NCBI RefSeq assembly: GCF_000620105.1
Contig: NZ_JHVK01000018.1
Span: 1 to 64,000 of the forward strand
DNA length: 64,000 bases
Source of the DNA: Microvirgula aerodenitrificans DSM 15089
GTDB lineage: Bacteria > Pseudomonadota > Gammaproteobacteria > Burkholderiales > Aquaspirillaceae
Direction: 5' to 3'
Each line of letters starts with the position of its first letter. Position 1 is the stretch's first letter. Position numbers and translations under genes: made by a program. Under the pieces are notes generated by a model that saw nothing but the letters and a program-made list of their open reading frames with translations, had not been told where the DNA came from and made no database searches. Positions 32,674 to 43,383 of the stretch are shown here, one piece after another.

Positions 32674-32714
32674 CGCGACGCTTGTGGACAGTCTGTCGCC
32701 CGCGCCCCGCGCGG
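32674..32714. repeat. 41-bp direct repeat, copy 2
   Basis: Second copy, 200 bp downstream of the first with one mismatch (T for C at 32696). Its hairpin is followed by six T and therefore acts as a terminator. Confidence 0.85.
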
Positions 32715-32724
32715 CCGCTTTTTT
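32697..32724 (+). terminator. Intrinsic terminator within repeat copy 2
   Basis: A 9-position GC stem with one mismatch and a 3-nt loop is followed by TTTTTT (32719-32724). It probably ends the fadD transcript or a short transcript arising in the gap. Confidence 0.75.
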
Positions 32725-32801
32725 ATGTTGTCCGGCGTGCTATAGTCGCCGCGCCTGATTTCCCGGCACTGCCCCCGATCCCGAAGACGAAACCGATTTC
32801 A

Positions 32802-34279
<1,478 letters not shown>

Positions 34280-34431
34280 GCAGCGCCTGAAGGCGCCGGC
34301 CCTCCACTGTTTCACCACGCCTTTCGCCGCCGCGAAGGGCGAGCCCCGCTGCCGCCGTCAGCGGGGCGTCGTCATTGCACCGGGAGCCGGCGGCCCCGGT
34401 ATTTCTCTTACCGTCGAACCATAATACGAAC

Positions 34432-35055
34432 ATGGAAGTCCTGAAAATATTCATTGCGCTGCTGGTGCTGGTCAACCCGCTCGGCGCCATCCCGATCTTT
34501 ATCGGCCTGACGCCGAACGCGTCGCTGGACGAGCGCAACAAGATCGCCCTCACCGCCTCCAAGGCGGTGGCCATCGTCATGGTGCTGTTCGTCCTGATCG
34601 GCGACGGCATGCTGAAATTCCTCAACATCAGCGTCGGCTCGTTCCAGGTCGGCGGCGGCATCCTGATGATGCTGATCGCCATCGCCATGATGAATGCCAA
34701 GTCGGCGCCGACCAAGACCACCAAGCAGGAGCAGGAAGAGGCCGAGTTCAAGACCAATGTCGCCGTGGTCCCGCTCGCCATTCCGCTGATGACCGGCCCG
34801 GGCACGATCTCGACCATCATCATCTACGCCAGCACGGCCAAGAACTGGATGCACCTCGGCCAGCTGATGATCGCCTGCCTGCTGTGCGCCGCCACCTGCT
34901 TTGCCGCCCTGCGCGCCGCCACGCCGATCAGCCGCATGCTCGGCCAGACCGGCATCAATATCGTCAACCGGGTCATGGGCATGGTGCTGGCAGCGGTGTC
35001 GGTCGAAGTGATCGTCAACGGCCTGTACAGCCTGTTCCCGAAACTGGCCGGCTGA
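34432..35055 (+). CDS. MarC-family integral membrane protein
   Basis: The 207-residue protein has six hydrophobic segments and the family pattern VLVNPLGAIPIFIGLTP near the N-terminus, repeated as VPLAIPLMTGPGTIST in the second half. The function of MarC/YchE proteins is not established. The start MEVLKIFIALLVLVNPLG is the usual one; the upstream 150 bp hold a 9-bp GC hairpin (GCCCCGCTG/CAGCGGGGC) without a T-run. Confidence 0.88.
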   Translation: MEVLKIFIALLVLVNPLGAIPIFIGLTPNASLDERNKIALTASKAVAIVMVLFVLIGDGMLKFLNISVGSFQVGGGILMMLIAIAMMNAKSAPTKTTKQEQEEAEFKTNVAVVPLAIPLMTGPGTISTIIIYASTAKNWMHLGQLMIACLLCAATCFAALRAATPISRMLGQTGINIVNRVMGMVLAAVSVEVIVNGLYSLFPKLAG

Positions 35056-35111
35056 GCGGACAGGCAGACGCTACAATCATCCGTATCGCATAAGCAACGG
35101 ATGGTTCCGCC

Positions 35112-36119
35112 GTGTCTCCCCTCTCCCTTTGCGTGATCGCCGGCGACGGCATTGGTCGTGAAGTCGTGCCGGCGGCCTGCCGGGTGCTGGCACGCCTGCG
35201 TCCCGATATCGGCATGATCGAGGCCGAGGCCGGCTGGGACACGTTTCAGCGCGTCGGTCAGGCCCTGCCCGACGCCACCCTGGCCACGGCGCGCGCCTGT
35301 GGCGCCGTGCTGTTCGGCGCCGTATCGTCGCCATCACACAGGGTCGACGGCTATCGCTCGCCGATCGTCGCGCTGCGCCGTGCGCTGGATACCCATGCCA
35401 ATCTGCGACCGGTCAGGCCGCTGGGCGGCATCGGGCGTCCGGATGTCGATCTGCTGATCGTGCGCGAGAACACCGAAGACCTGTATATCGGCGAGGAGCG
35501 CAGCGATGGCGACACTGCCGAGGCCATCAAGCGCATTACCCGCCATGCCAGCGAGCGGGTCGGCCGCGTGGCCGCCCGGCTTGCCGCCGGGCGCGGCGGC
35601 AGACTGACCATCGTCCACAAGGCCAATATCCTGCCGCTGACCGACGGCCTGTTCCGCGACAGCGTCCGCGCCGCAGCCAGTGGCTGGCCGGCGCTGACGC
35701 TCGACGAATGCCTGGTCGACACCGCCGCGCTGCGCCTGGTCCAGCACCCGGAACACTTCGACGTGCTGGTCGCGCCGAATCTGTACGGCGACATCCTGTC
35801 CGACCTGGCCGCTGCCCATGCCGGCGGCCTCGGCCTTGCCGCATCGCTGAATCTCGGCGAACAGTGCGCCATCGCCGAACCGGTGCATGGCTCGGCCCCC
35901 GATATCGCCGGACGCGGCATCGCCAACCCCGCCGCCACCTTCGCCTCGCTGGCCCTGCTGCTGCGCCACCACTGGCGCGATGCGGACAGCGCGTCCCGGC
36001 TGGATGCCGCCATCGACCACGTGCTGGCACAGGGAATCCGCACACCGGACCTTGGTGGCGACGCCAGCTGCGAGCAGGTGACCCGGGCCGTCTGCGACGC
36101 CGTGCTTGCCAGCCGCTGA
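35112..36119 (+). CDS. Isocitrate/isopropylmalate-family decarboxylating dehydrogenase
   Basis: The 335-residue protein (GTG start) has the beta-decarboxylating dehydrogenase core: VIAGDGIGREVVPA, SPIVALRRALDTHANLRPVR, LLIVRENTEDLYIGEE, TIVHKANILPLTDGLF, NLYGDILSDLAA and EPVHGSAPDIAGRGIANPAA. The segment SSPSHRVDGYRSPIVALRR, which helps set substrate choice, is nearer to homoisocitrate dehydrogenase than to LeuB, but the substrate is unproven. It stands alone 130 bp before pflB. Confidence 0.85.
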   Translation: MSPLSLCVIAGDGIGREVVPAACRVLARLRPDIGMIEAEAGWDTFQRVGQALPDATLATARACGAVLFGAVSSPSHRVDGYRSPIVALRRALDTHANLRPVRPLGGIGRPDVDLLIVRENTEDLYIGEERSDGDTAEAIKRITRHASERVGRVAARLAAGRGGRLTIVHKANILPLTDGLFRDSVRAAASGWPALTLDECLVDTAALRLVQHPEHFDVLVAPNLYGDILSDLAAAHAGGLGLAASLNLGEQCAIAEPVHGSAPDIAGRGIANPAATFASLALLLRHHWRDADSASRLDAAIDHVLAQGIRTPDLGGDASCEQVTRAVCDAVLASR

Positions 36120-36163
36120 TTTGCGCAAACGAACCCGCAACGAACAAAATCGCGGGCAATAAT

Positions 36164-36204
36164 TTGATAAAACGCAAAAAATCGCCCCGGACAGGCGCGA
36201 TAAT
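36164..36204 (+). promoter_or_regulatory. FNR/Anr box and -10 of pflBA
   Basis: TTGAT-AAAA-CGCAA (36164-36177) matches the FNR palindrome at 8 of 10 defined positions. GATAAT (36199-36204) is a good -10, which puts the box centre near -41, the class II activator position. Anaerobic induction of pyruvate formate-lyase is inferred. Confidence 0.7.
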
Positions 36205-36251
36205 GAATCAGATCCTCTTCATATGTATTCGTTTTCGAAACGGAGCCTGCC

Positions 36252-38513
36252 ATGAACGCGCGCGACACGATGCTCTCTCCCTCCATTGATCCCTGGACGG
36301 GTTTCGCTCCCGGCGTCTGGCAGCAGCAAGTGGACGTCCGCGACTTCATTCAGCGCAACTACACACCCTATGACGGCGACGAGCGCTTTCTGGCGCCGGC
36401 CACCGAGCGGACCCGGGCACTGTGGCAGGCACTTGGCAGCTTGCTGGCACAGGAACGCGAACGCGGCGTGCTTGATGTATCGACCGACAGGCCGGCCGGC
36501 ATCACCGCTCATGCGGCGGGGTATATCGACCGCGGGCAGGAACTGATTGTCGGCCTGCAGACCGATGCGCCACTGAAACGCGCCATCATGCCGAATGGCG
36601 GCCTGCGCATGGTCGAAAGCGGGCTGAAGGCCTATGGCTTCGAGCTCGATCCGGCCATCCGCGACATCTGGACCCGCCATCGCAAGAGCCATAACCAGGG
36701 CGTGTTCGACATCTACAGCCCTGACGTGCTGGCCGCGCGCAAGTCGGCCATCATCACCGGGCTGCCGGACGCCTATGGTCGCGGCCGCATCATCGGCGAT
36801 TACCGGCGCGTCGCGCTGTATGGGACAGACGTGCTGCGCGAGCACAAACAGCACGAATTCCATGCGCTGGACAACAGCGTGTTTACCGATGACGTCATGC
36901 GCCTGCGCGAGGAACTCAGCGAGCAGTGGCGCGCGCTGGACGAATTGCGGCAGATGGCCGCCAGCTATGGTTTCGATATCAGCCGCCCGGCAGCCACTGC
37001 CCGCGAAGCGGTGCAATGGACTTATTTCGCCTATCTGGCCGCCGTCAAGGAGCAGAACGGGGCCGCAATGTCGATCGGCCGCATCTCGACCTTCCTCGAC
37101 ATCTACCTGCAGCGTGATCTCGACGCCGGCCTGCTCGACGAAGCCGGCGCGCAGGAGTTGGTCGACGATCTGGTCATCAAGCTGCGCATAGTCCGCTTCC
37201 TGCGCACGCCGGAATACGACCAGCTGTTTTCCGGCGACCCGACCTGGGTAACCGAATGCGTCGGTGGCATCGGCGAGGATGGCCGTCCGCTGGTAACCCG
37301 CAACAGTTTCCGTTTCCTCAACACCCTGTACAACCTCGGCCCGGCGCCGGAACCGAACCTGACCGTGCTGTGGAGCGTGCAGCTGCCGCGCGGCTTCAAG
37401 GACTTCGCGGCCCGGGTGTCGATCGAAACCAGTTCGATCCAGTACGAAAACGATGACCTGATGCGGCCGAAATGGGGCGACGACTACGGTATCGCCTGCT
37501 GCGTGTCGGCCATGCGCATCGGCAAGCAGATGCAGTTCTTCGGCGCGCGCGCCAATCTGGCCAAGGCCCTGCTGTATGCAATCAACGGCGGCGTCGATGA
37601 AAAGAGTGGCGTCACCGTCGCCACCGGTTTCGAGCCGATCCGCAGCGACGTCCTCGACTACGACGAGGTAATGGCAAAGTTCGACCCGATGATGGACTGG
37701 CTGGCCGCAACCTACGTCAAGGCGCTGAACAGCATCCACTACATGCACGACAAGTACGCGTACGAACGCATCGAGATGGCGCTGCACGACCGCGATATCG
37801 TCCGCACCATGGCCTGCGGCATCGCCGGGCTGTCGGTCGCGGCCGATTCGCTGTCGGCCATCCGCCATGCCACCGTCCACGTGATCCGCAACGAGGCCGG
37901 CCTTGCCGTCGACTTCCGCATCGATGGCGACTACCCGGCCTACGGCAACAATGACGACCGTGCCGACCGCATCGCCGTGGCACTGACGGAAAGCTTCATG
38001 CGCAAGATCGCCGCGCAGCCGTATTTCTATCGCCATGCAAAACCGACCCAGTCAGTGCTGACCATCACCTCGAATGTGGTGTACGGCAAGAAGACCGGCA
38101 ATACGCCGGACGGCCGCCGCGATGGCGAACCGTTTGCACCGGGCGCCAATCCGATGAACGGCCGCGACGTCAAAGGCTTTGTCGCCGCCGGCGCCTCGGT
38201 AGCCAAGATCCCGTATGACGCGGCGCTGGACGGCATCAGCTGGACCGCGTCGGCAACGCCGGACGCACTGGGTCGCAGCGATGCCGAGCGCATCCGCAAT
38301 CTGGGCAACTGCCTGGACGGTTTCGCTGCCGCCGGCGGCTTCCATGTCAACGTCAACGTGTTCAGGCGCGAGACGCTGGTCGATGCCATGCAGCACCCGG
38401 AACGCTATCCGCAGCTGACCATCCGCGTGTCCGGTTATGCGGTGAATTTCATCAAGCTGACCCGCGAGCAGCAGCTGGACGTGATCAACCGGACTTTCCA
38501 CGGTGCGATGTGA
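36252..38513 (+). CDS. pflB: Formate C-acetyltransferase (pyruvate formate-lyase)
   Basis: PflB (753 residues) splits pyruvate plus CoA into acetyl-CoA and formate with a glycyl radical. The catalytic Cys416-Cys417 pair in GIACCVSAM and the radical Gly728 in RVSGYAVNF are intact. Other family segments are [30 protein letters not shown] and [23 protein letters not shown] site precedes the ATG. The 3' end overlaps pflA by 4 bp. Confidence 0.97.
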   Translation: MNARDTMLSPSIDPWTGFAPGVWQQQVDVRDFIQRNYTPYDGDERFLAPATERTRALWQALGSLLAQERERGVLDVSTDRPAGITAHAAGYIDRGQELIVGLQTDAPLKRAIMPNGGLRMVESGLKAYGFELDPAIRDIWTRHRKSHNQGVFDIYSPDVLAARKSAIITGLPDAYGRGRIIGDYRRVALYGTDVLREHKQHEFHALDNSVFTDDVMRLREELSEQWRALDELRQMAASYGFDISRPAATAREAVQWTYFAYLAAVKEQNGAAMSIGRISTFLDIYLQRDLDAGLLDEAGAQELVDDLVIKLRIVRFLRTPEYDQLFSGDPTWVTECVGGIGEDGRPLVTRNSFRFLNTLYNLGPAPEPNLTVLWSVQLPRGFKDFAARVSIETSSIQYENDDLMRPKWGDDYGIACCVSAMRIGKQMQFFGARANLAKALLYAINGGVDEKSGVTVATGFEPIRSDVLDYDEVMAKFDPMMDWLAATYVKALNSIHYMHDKYAYERIEMALHDRDIVRTMACGIAGLSVAADSLSAIRHATVHVIRNEAGLAVDFRIDGDYPAYGNNDDRADRIAVALTESFMRKIAAQPYFYRHAKPTQSVLTITSNVVYGKKTGNTPDGRRDGEPFAPGANPMNGRDVKGFVAAGASVAKIPYDAALDGISWTASATPDALGRSDAERIRNLGNCLDGFAAAGGFHVNVNVFRRETLVDAMQHPERYPQLTIRVSGYAVNFIKLTREQQLDVINRTFHGAM

Positions 38514-39241
38514 ACGACTGTGGCTACCTGCATTCGGTAGAAAGCGGCGCGGCGGCTGACGGGCCGGGCGTCCGGCTGGTTTTCTTCCTGTCCGGCTGCC
38601 AGTTCCGCTGCCTGTACTGTCACAACCCGGATACCTGGAAGCTGCATCACGGCCGACCGGTCACGGTCGACCAGGCCATGGCCGAGGTCGAACCGCTGGC
38701 CGGCTTTCTGCGCCTGACCGGCGGCGTCACCATCTCCGGCGGCGAACCGCTGATGCAAGCGGCGTTCGCCGGCGCGCTGTTCCGGCGCTGCCGGGCGCTC
38801 GGCCTGCATACGGCACTGGATACCCAGGGTTTTCTGCATGCCGACGTCAGCGACGACTGGTTCGATCCGGTCGATCTGGTGCTGCTCGACATCAAGCACA
38901 GCGACCCGGCCCGCTACCAGGCGCTGACCGGCCAGCCGCTGCAACCGACACTGGACTTCGCCCGCCGGCTGGTCCGGCTCGGCAAGAAGATGTGGATCCG
39001 CTACGTGCTGGTGCCGGGCTGTACCGATGACGTCGCCGATGTCGAGCGGCTGGCCGACTTTGTCGCCACGCTCGGCGATGCGGTCGAGCGCGTCGACATC
39101 CTGCCGTTCCACCAGCTCGGCGCACACAAGTGGGCCGAACTCGGCCTCGACTACCGGCTGGCGGACACCTGTCCGCCGTCACCGGCGCTGCTGGCCCGCG
39201 TCCAGCGCCAGTTCGCGGACCGGGGCCTGACGGTGTATTGA
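38510..39241 (+). CDS. pflA: Pyruvate formate-lyase activating enzyme
   Basis: PflA (243 residues) is a radical-SAM enzyme that installs the glycyl radical on PflB. The cluster motif C30-X3-C34-X2-C37 ([16 protein letters not shown]) is complete, with [13 protein letters not shown] as the SAM-binding GGE segment. The C-terminus has [19 protein letters not shown], typical of PflA. It overlaps pflB (ATGA). Confidence 0.96.
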   Translation: MNDCGYLHSVESGAAADGPGVRLVFFLSGCQFRCLYCHNPDTWKLHHGRPVTVDQAMAEVEPLAGFLRLTGGVTISGGEPLMQAAFAGALFRRCRALGLHTALDTQGFLHADVSDDWFDPVDLVLLDIKHSDPARYQALTGQPLQPTLDFARRLVRLGKKMWIRYVLVPGCTDDVADVERLADFVATLGDAVERVDILPFHQLGAHKWAELGLDYRLADTCPPSPALLARVQRQFADRGLTVY

Positions 39242-39417
39242 TTACCGGCTGCGATCTGTCTCGGCCAAGCCACAGATCGACCCTCGCCAGCCCCCTGCGC
39301 TGGCGTCGCTGCCGGCACTTGTCCCAGTCTCTACCGGGCATGCGGCACGGCGGCTGTCGGCGCCCCCTCCTCCCCGGATTGCTTCCCTTTCCCGCTGCAT
39401 GCGCTCACTCATTCATT

Positions 39418-39437
39418 TTGTAATTTATAAGTTACAA
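39418..39437 (+). promoter_or_regulatory. Operator-like palindrome of the toxin-antitoxin pair
   Basis: TTGTAATTTATAAGTTACAA is a 20-bp near-perfect palindrome (arms TTGTAA/TTACAA) just upstream of the toxin gene; TACAAT (39433-39438) is a likely -10. This fits autorepression by the HTH antitoxin. Confidence 0.6.
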
Positions 39438-39447
39438 TAAGGTGTGC

Positions 39448-39774
39448 ATGGCCATGGAACTCCATCGTTATCAATGTCCCGATGGCACCATCCCGCTGAC
39501 AAACTGGCTGGACGGACTACGGGATGCACGACTAAGAGCGAAGCTGGAAATCCGTTTCCGCAGGCTAAGTACAGGGTTGCTGGGTGACATCAAGCCTGTT
39601 GGCGAAGGGGTACTGGAACTCCGTGAGAATTGGGGTGCCGGTTACCGCGTCTACCTGGGCCGACATGGCACGCAGCTTGTCGTCCTGCTGTGTGGAGGCG
39701 ACAAGCGCACCCAGGATGCAGATATCAGGCAGGCCAGAGAATACTGGCGAGACTGGAAGCAGAGGAATACATGA
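39448..39774 (+). CDS. RelE/HigB-superfamily toxin (Gp49-like)
   Basis: About 108 residues; start MAMELHRYQCPDGTIPLTNW chosen because AAGG lies 5 nt upstream (GTG at 39442 and ATG at 39454 are alternatives). LDGLRDARLRAKLEIRFRRL, GVLELRENWGAGYRVYLGR and LVVLLCGGDKRTQDADI match the phage Gp49-like/HI1419 addiction-module killers, which are ribosome-dependent mRNA endonucleases by family. The stop overlaps the antitoxin start (ATGA). Here the toxin comes first, as in higBA. Confidence 0.88.
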   Translation: MAMELHRYQCPDGTIPLTNWLDGLRDARLRAKLEIRFRRLSTGLLGDIKPVGEGVLELRENWGAGYRVYLGRHGTQLVVLLCGGDKRTQDADIRQAREYWRDWKQRNT

Positions 39775-40103
39775 GTACAAAAAAGCATGTCGCTTCGGTA
39801 CCTCACCATGAAGCAACACTCGCTGAACTGCGCACAGACCGCGCTTTTGCTGTCGAGTACCTGAGACTGGCACTGGAAGAACTGGATGATCCGGGCCACC
39901 GCGCGGCCGGCCTGCTGGCACTGCGCGATGTAGCGGAAGCGCATGGCGGACTGGCCGCCATTGCACAGGAAGCTGGTATTACCCGTGAGGCGCTGTACCG
40001 CGCCTTGTCGCCCAATGGCAACCCGACGCTGAAAACCCTGCTGGCTGTACTGCACGCAGTGGGAATGCGACTGTCTGTCGCGCCCGCTCCCGCGCACGAC
40101 TGA
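39771..40103 (+). CDS. HTH antitoxin of the HI1420 family
   Basis: The 110-residue protein has the addiction-module antidote layout: FAVEYLRLALEELDDPGHRA, ALRDVAEAHGGLAAIAQEAG, TREALYRALSPNGNPTLKTL (helix-turn-helix) and a short C-terminus. It should neutralise the upstream toxin and repress the operon through the palindrome at 39418-39437. Confidence 0.88.
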   Translation: MSTKKHVASVPHHEATLAELRTDRAFAVEYLRLALEELDDPGHRAAGLLALRDVAEAHGGLAAIAQEAGITREALYRALSPNGNPTLKTLLAVLHAVGMRLSVAPAPAHD

Positions 40104-40168
40104 CATCACCCCGCCCGAAGCTGGCTATCCCGCTTTGTGGGTGAAAAGAGTGGCGTCAGGGCGGCATG

Positions 40169-40205
40169 AAAAAACCGCCCCCGGTTGAGACAGGAGGCGG
40201 TTTTT
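40169..40205. terminator. Bidirectional terminator between antitoxin and tRNA-Leu
   Basis: AAAAACCGCC and GGCGGTTTTT form a 10-bp stem with a 16-nt loop, with T-runs on both strands. It ends the toxin-antitoxin unit on plus and the tRNA-Leu precursor on minus. Confidence 0.85.
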
Positions 40206-40210
40206 CGTAT

Positions 40211-40523
40211 TGGTGCCCGAGGCCGGGGTCGAACCGGCACGACCGAAGTCGAGGGATTTTCTTGCCACTTCGGCTTTCGCCGCCAGCGCAAGCGCTGTTC
40301 GTGGTCTGGAGCACGCCTTCACCATAGCCTTGCGGCCACAGGTGCCCGCCGTCTGCTCTCTACACCTTCCCGCGAATCGGATGATCCGGGGCTTGGCTCG
40401 GCGTTGGCTCGGCTGCATGACAGCCAGGGCGTTCACCGAATTTGACGGGCGTCACCTTCGGGGTTTCCCCCGGAGGGCTCAAATTTTCAAGTCCCTTGTG
40501 TCTACCAGTTTCACCACTCGGGC
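40211..40523 (-). tRNA. tRNA-Leu(UAA), split by a group I intron
   Basis: The 5' exon (40523-40489, 35 nt) holds acceptor strand GCCCGAG, the D-arm GTGAAACTGGTAGACAC and the anticodon-arm half AAGGGACTT. The 3' exon (40260-40211, 50 nt) starts AAAATCCCT and continues with a long variable arm (CGACTTCGGTCG), the T-arm GCCGGTTCGACCCCGGC, CTCGGGC and encoded ACCA. Joined, the anticodon loop is CTTAAAA, so the anticodon is UAA and the mature tRNA is 85 nt including CCA. The intron lies between U34 and A35, the site used by cyanobacterial and plastid tRNA-Leu(UAA) introns. Confidence 0.93.
40261..40488 (-). ncRNA. Group I (IC3-like) self-splicing intron in tRNA-Leu(UAA)
   Basis: The 228-nt intron begins GAAAATTTGAGCCC and ends in the expected G. 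P1: exon GGG(A)CUU pairs with intron GAGCCC, leaving the conserved U-G at the 5' splice site. Segments CAAATTCGG, ACGCCGAGCCAAGC, GAAGGTGTAGAGA and GCTATGGTGAAGGC match the Azoarcus tRNA-Ile intron as I recall it. P7 pairs GAGCA (40358-40354) with TGCTC (40313-40309), where Azoarcus has GACUA/UAGUC: a compensated change. P3 shows a similar swap (GCCC/GGGC for GGUG/CACC). No endonuclease ORF is present. Confidence 0.9.
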
Positions 40524-40600
40524 TGGCAGGGGGCAGATTCTAACCGACCTGCCCATCGCCGGCAAAGACGCCGGCGTCGGGCAGATCAGCGTTCAGGCGC

Positions 40601-41374
40601 TCAGAAGGCCGGAACGATCGCGCCCTGGTACTTTTCCTGCAGGAATTTCTTCACGGCCGGGCTGGTCAGGGCAGCAGCCAGCTTCTTCATTGCCGGCGAC
40701 TTGGCATTGTCCGGGCGGGCAACCAGGATGTTCACGTACGGCGACTGCTTGCCTTCGATCGCCAGCGCATCCTTGGTCGGGTTCAGCTTGGCGGCCAGCG
40801 CGTAGTTGGTGTTGATCAGCGCCAGATCGACCTGATCCAGCACGCGCGGCAGCGTGGCGGCTTCCAGTTCCTTGAACTTCAGGTTCTTCGGGTTGCTGGC
40901 GATGTCCTTGGGGGTGGCCAGGATGTTGCTCGGGTTCTTCAGCTTGATGACCTTGGCCTTGTCCAGCAGCAGCAGCGCGCGGCCACCATTGGTCGGGTCG
41001 TTCGGGATTGCGACCACGGCGCCGGACTTCAGGTCGGCCAGCTTCTTGATCCTGGTCGAGTAGGCGCCGAACGGTTCGACGTGCACGCCGACCACCGACA
41101 CCAGATTGGTGCCCTTGCCCTTGTTGAACTCGTCCAGGTACGGCTTGTGCTGGAAGAAGTTGGCATCCAGGCGCTTCTCGGCGACCTGCACGTTCGGTTG
41201 CACGTAGTCGGTGAACACCTTGACTTCCAGATCGACGCCTTCCTTGGCCAGGACCGGCTTGACGAATTCGAGGATTTCCGCGTGCGGCACGGCGGTGGCA
41301 GCCACGGTCAGTTTGTCAGCGGCGTGAACCTGGAACGCGGCGACGGTAGCGAGTACAGCGAGCAGTTTTTTCAT
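40601..41374 (-). CDS. metQ: Methionine ABC transporter substrate-binding protein
   Basis: MetQ (257 residues) has a Sec signal peptide (MKKLLAVLATVAAFQVHAAD) but no lipobox Cys, unlike the E. coli lipoprotein, so it is probably a soluble periplasmic protein. NLPA family segments are TAVPHAEILEFVKPVL, YLDEFNKGKGTNLVSV, AIPNDPTNGGRALLLL and LINTNYALAAKLNP. It binds methionine for MetNI. It lies 60 nt after metI. Confidence 0.94.
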   Translation of the reverse strand: MKKLLAVLATVAAFQVHAADKLTVAATAVPHAEILEFVKPVLAKEGVDLEVKVFTDYVQPNVQVAEKRLDANFFQHKPYLDEFNKGKGTNLVSVVGVHVEPFGAYSTRIKKLADLKSGAVVAIPNDPTNGGRALLLLDKAKVIKLKNPSNILATPKDIASNPKNLKFKELEAATLPRVLDQVDLALINTNYALAAKLNPTKDALAIEGKQSPYVNILVARPDNAKSPAMKKLAAALTSPAVKKFLQEKYQGAIVPAF

Positions 41375-41436
41375 GACAAGCCTTTTTGGGACGAGAGAGG
41401 ACACCCGGTCCCACGGACCGGGGGACAGAAAAACGG

Positions 41437-42114
41437 TTATTTGCGGGAGAAATGCTGGACCAGGCGGTCGCCGATCATCTGCAGCACCTGCACCATGATC
41501 AGCAGCAGGACCACGGTGACGATCATCACGTCAGTCTGGAAGCGCTGGTAGCCATTGCGCACCGCCAGATCGCCGAGGCCACCGCCGCCAACCAGGCCGG
41601 ACATGGCCGAGTACGACACCAGGGTGATGGCAGTCACGATCACGCTGGCCAGAATGCCCGGCAGCGCTTCTGGCAGCAGAGCGTTGATCACGATCTGCCG
41701 GGTGGTCGCGCCCATGGCCTGCGACGCCTCGATAATGCCGCGGTCGACTTCGCGCAGCGCCGTTTCCACCAGCCGGCCGAAGAACGGCGTGGCACCGACC
41801 ACCAGCGGCGGAATGACGCCGGCCACGCCGATCGAGGTGCCGGTCAGCAGCACTGTCAGCGGAATCATCGCAATCAGCAGAATCACGAACGGCAGCGAAC
41901 GCAGCAGGTTGGTGATGAACGACAGCATCGAATACAGCCGCGGGCTGTCGAGCAGTTGCTGCTTGCTGGTCAGGAACAGCAGCACGCCCAGCGGCAGCCC
42001 GAACACCACGGTAAACACCAGCGACACCGCCACCATGATTGACGTGTCCTCGGTCGCCAGCCAGATATCCATCCAGTCGACATTGGTAAACAGATCGGCA
42101 AACATCGCGTTCAT
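41437..42114 (-). CDS. metI: Methionine ABC transporter permease
   Basis: MetI (225 residues) has five to six membrane spans and the conserved [37 protein letters not shown] and the EAA-type loop [25 protein letters not shown] (in pieces). It forms the pore of the MetNIQ importer. Its ATG overlaps the metN stop by 4 bp. Confidence 0.95.
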   Translation of the reverse strand: MNAMFADLFTNVDWMDIWLATEDTSIMVAVSLVFTVVFGLPLGVLLFLTSKQQLLDSPRLYSMLSFITNLLRSLPFVILLIAMIPLTVLLTGTSIGVAGVIPPLVVGATPFFGRLVETALREVDRGIIEASQAMGATTRQIVINALLPEALPGILASVIVTAITLVSYSAMSGLVGGGGLGDLAVRNGYQRFQTDVMIVTVVLLLIMVQVLQMIGDRLVQHFSRK

Positions 42115-43124
42115 GCGCGCAGTTCCTCCACAATCACGCCGAATTCGGCAATCTGACGCAACGCGGCATCCTGGTCCCCCCCCGACAGCGCCAGAATCAT
42201 CTGGCCATACGGGGTGTCCTTGATGCGGTCGATGCGGCCGGACAGGATGCTGAAGTCCATCCCGGTACTGCGCGCGACCTGGACCAGCACCGGGTCATAG
42301 GTGCTTTCACCACGGAAGGTCATGCGCACGATGCGGCCCGGCACCTGGGCGAAGTCGGCGTACTGTTCGTTCTCGTCGACATGCTCGGTTTCCTGCACGA
42401 AACGCCGCGTGGTCGTGTGCTGCGGGTGCAGGAACACGTCGGCGGCATTGCCGCTCTCGACCACCTGACCACGATCCAGCACCGCGACCTTGTCGCAGAT
42501 GCGGCGGATCACGTCCATTTCATGCGTAATCAGCACGATGGTCAGCCCGAGTTCGCGGTTGATCTCCGCCAGCAGTTGCAGCACCGACTGGGTGGTTTCC
42601 GGGTCCAGCGCGCTGGTCGCTTCGTCACACAGCAGGATTTTCGGGTCGGTTGCCAGCGCGCGGGCGATGCCGACGCGCTGCTTCTGCCCGCCGGACAGCT
42701 GGTTCGGATACTTGTCGGCCTGTTCGCGCAGTCCGACCCGGTCGAGCAGTTCCAGGACCCGCTTGCGGATCTCGTCCCGGGACCGGGTGCCGCTGATCTT
42801 CAGCGGAAAGGCCACGTTGTCGGCCACCGTCTTTGACGACAGCAGGTTGAAATGCTGGAAGATCATGCCGACACGCTGACGCAGCCGGCGCAGTCCTGCC
42901 GCATCGAGTGCGGTCACGTCCTCGCCGTCGATAACGACCCGGCCGGCAGTCGGACGCTCCAGCAGATTGATCAGCCGGACCAGGGTGGATTTGCCCGCAC
43001 CGGAACGGCCGATGATGCCGTAAATCTCCCCGTCCTCGATCGACAGCGTGGTCCGGGCTACTGCCTGGAACGTGCCGCCGTCAGGCCGGGTGTAGGTCTT
43101 TTCGACCTCGATTAGTTCAATCAT
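42111..43124 (-). CDS. metN: Methionine ABC transporter ATP-binding protein
   Basis: MetN (337 residues) has Walker [19 protein letters not shown], signature [15 protein letters not shown], Walker [17 protein letters not shown] and a C-terminal NIL regulatory domain (about 265-337), which gives transinhibition by methionine in the family. Start [17 protein letters not shown]. The leader upstream has two strong hairpins. Confidence 0.95.
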   Translation of the reverse strand: MIELIEVEKTYTRPDGGTFQAVARTTLSIEDGEIYGIIGRSGAGKSTLVRLINLLERPTAGRVVIDGEDVTALDAAGLRRLRQRVGMIFQHFNLLSSKTVADNVAFPLKISGTRSRDEIRKRVLELLDRVGLREQADKYPNQLSGGQKQRVGIARALATDPKILLCDEATSALDPETTQSVLQLLAEINRELGLTIVLITHEMDVIRRICDKVAVLDRGQVVESGNAADVFLHPQHTTTRRFVQETEHVDENEQYADFAQVPGRIVRMTFRGESTYDPVLVQVARSTGMDFSILSGRIDRIKDTPYGQMILALSGGDQDAALRQIAEFGVIVEELRA

Positions 43125-43325
43125 GCTCACACTTTCCGTGCCGGTCCGGCACGGCCTGAAATACAAAAGCCCGCCGATGACGATCATGGCGGGCTTCAAG
43201 AACGGCTGGCACTGGGGGCGCAATAGGCACCCCTGACGCTTTAGCAGTTTTTACGCCCGCAAGCTGTGATCAAATCGGCGTAGAAGAATGCGGCTATCGT
43301 GCCGCGTCGCTTCTATATTGTCAAA
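43125..43325 (-). promoter_or_regulatory. Structured metNIQ leader with attenuator hairpin
   Basis: On the minus strand TTGACA (43324-43319) and a weak CACGAT 17 nt on could start a leader of about 165 nt. It holds a terminator-like hairpin AAGCCCGCC/GGCGGGCTT (43167-43196) followed by TTGTATTT, then a 9-bp hairpin CCGTGCCGG/CCGGCACGG (43136-43154) whose 3' arm overlaps the GGAAAG ribosome-binding site. The layout suggests attenuation or a riboswitch; no known SAM-riboswitch class is recognised. Confidence 0.5.
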
Positions 43326-43383
43326 TTCAAATATAACAGATGTTTATAACAAAAATGTTCTTTAGAACCGGATTTACTGTGCA

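Larger units (their letters stand above)
32466..32801. other. Gap after fadD with a 41-bp direct repeat
   Basis: No gene is seen in these 336 bp. The segment starts and ends with two copies of a 41-bp sequence (see the repeat entries) exactly 200 bp apart, the second leading into a terminator. Confidence 0.5.
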
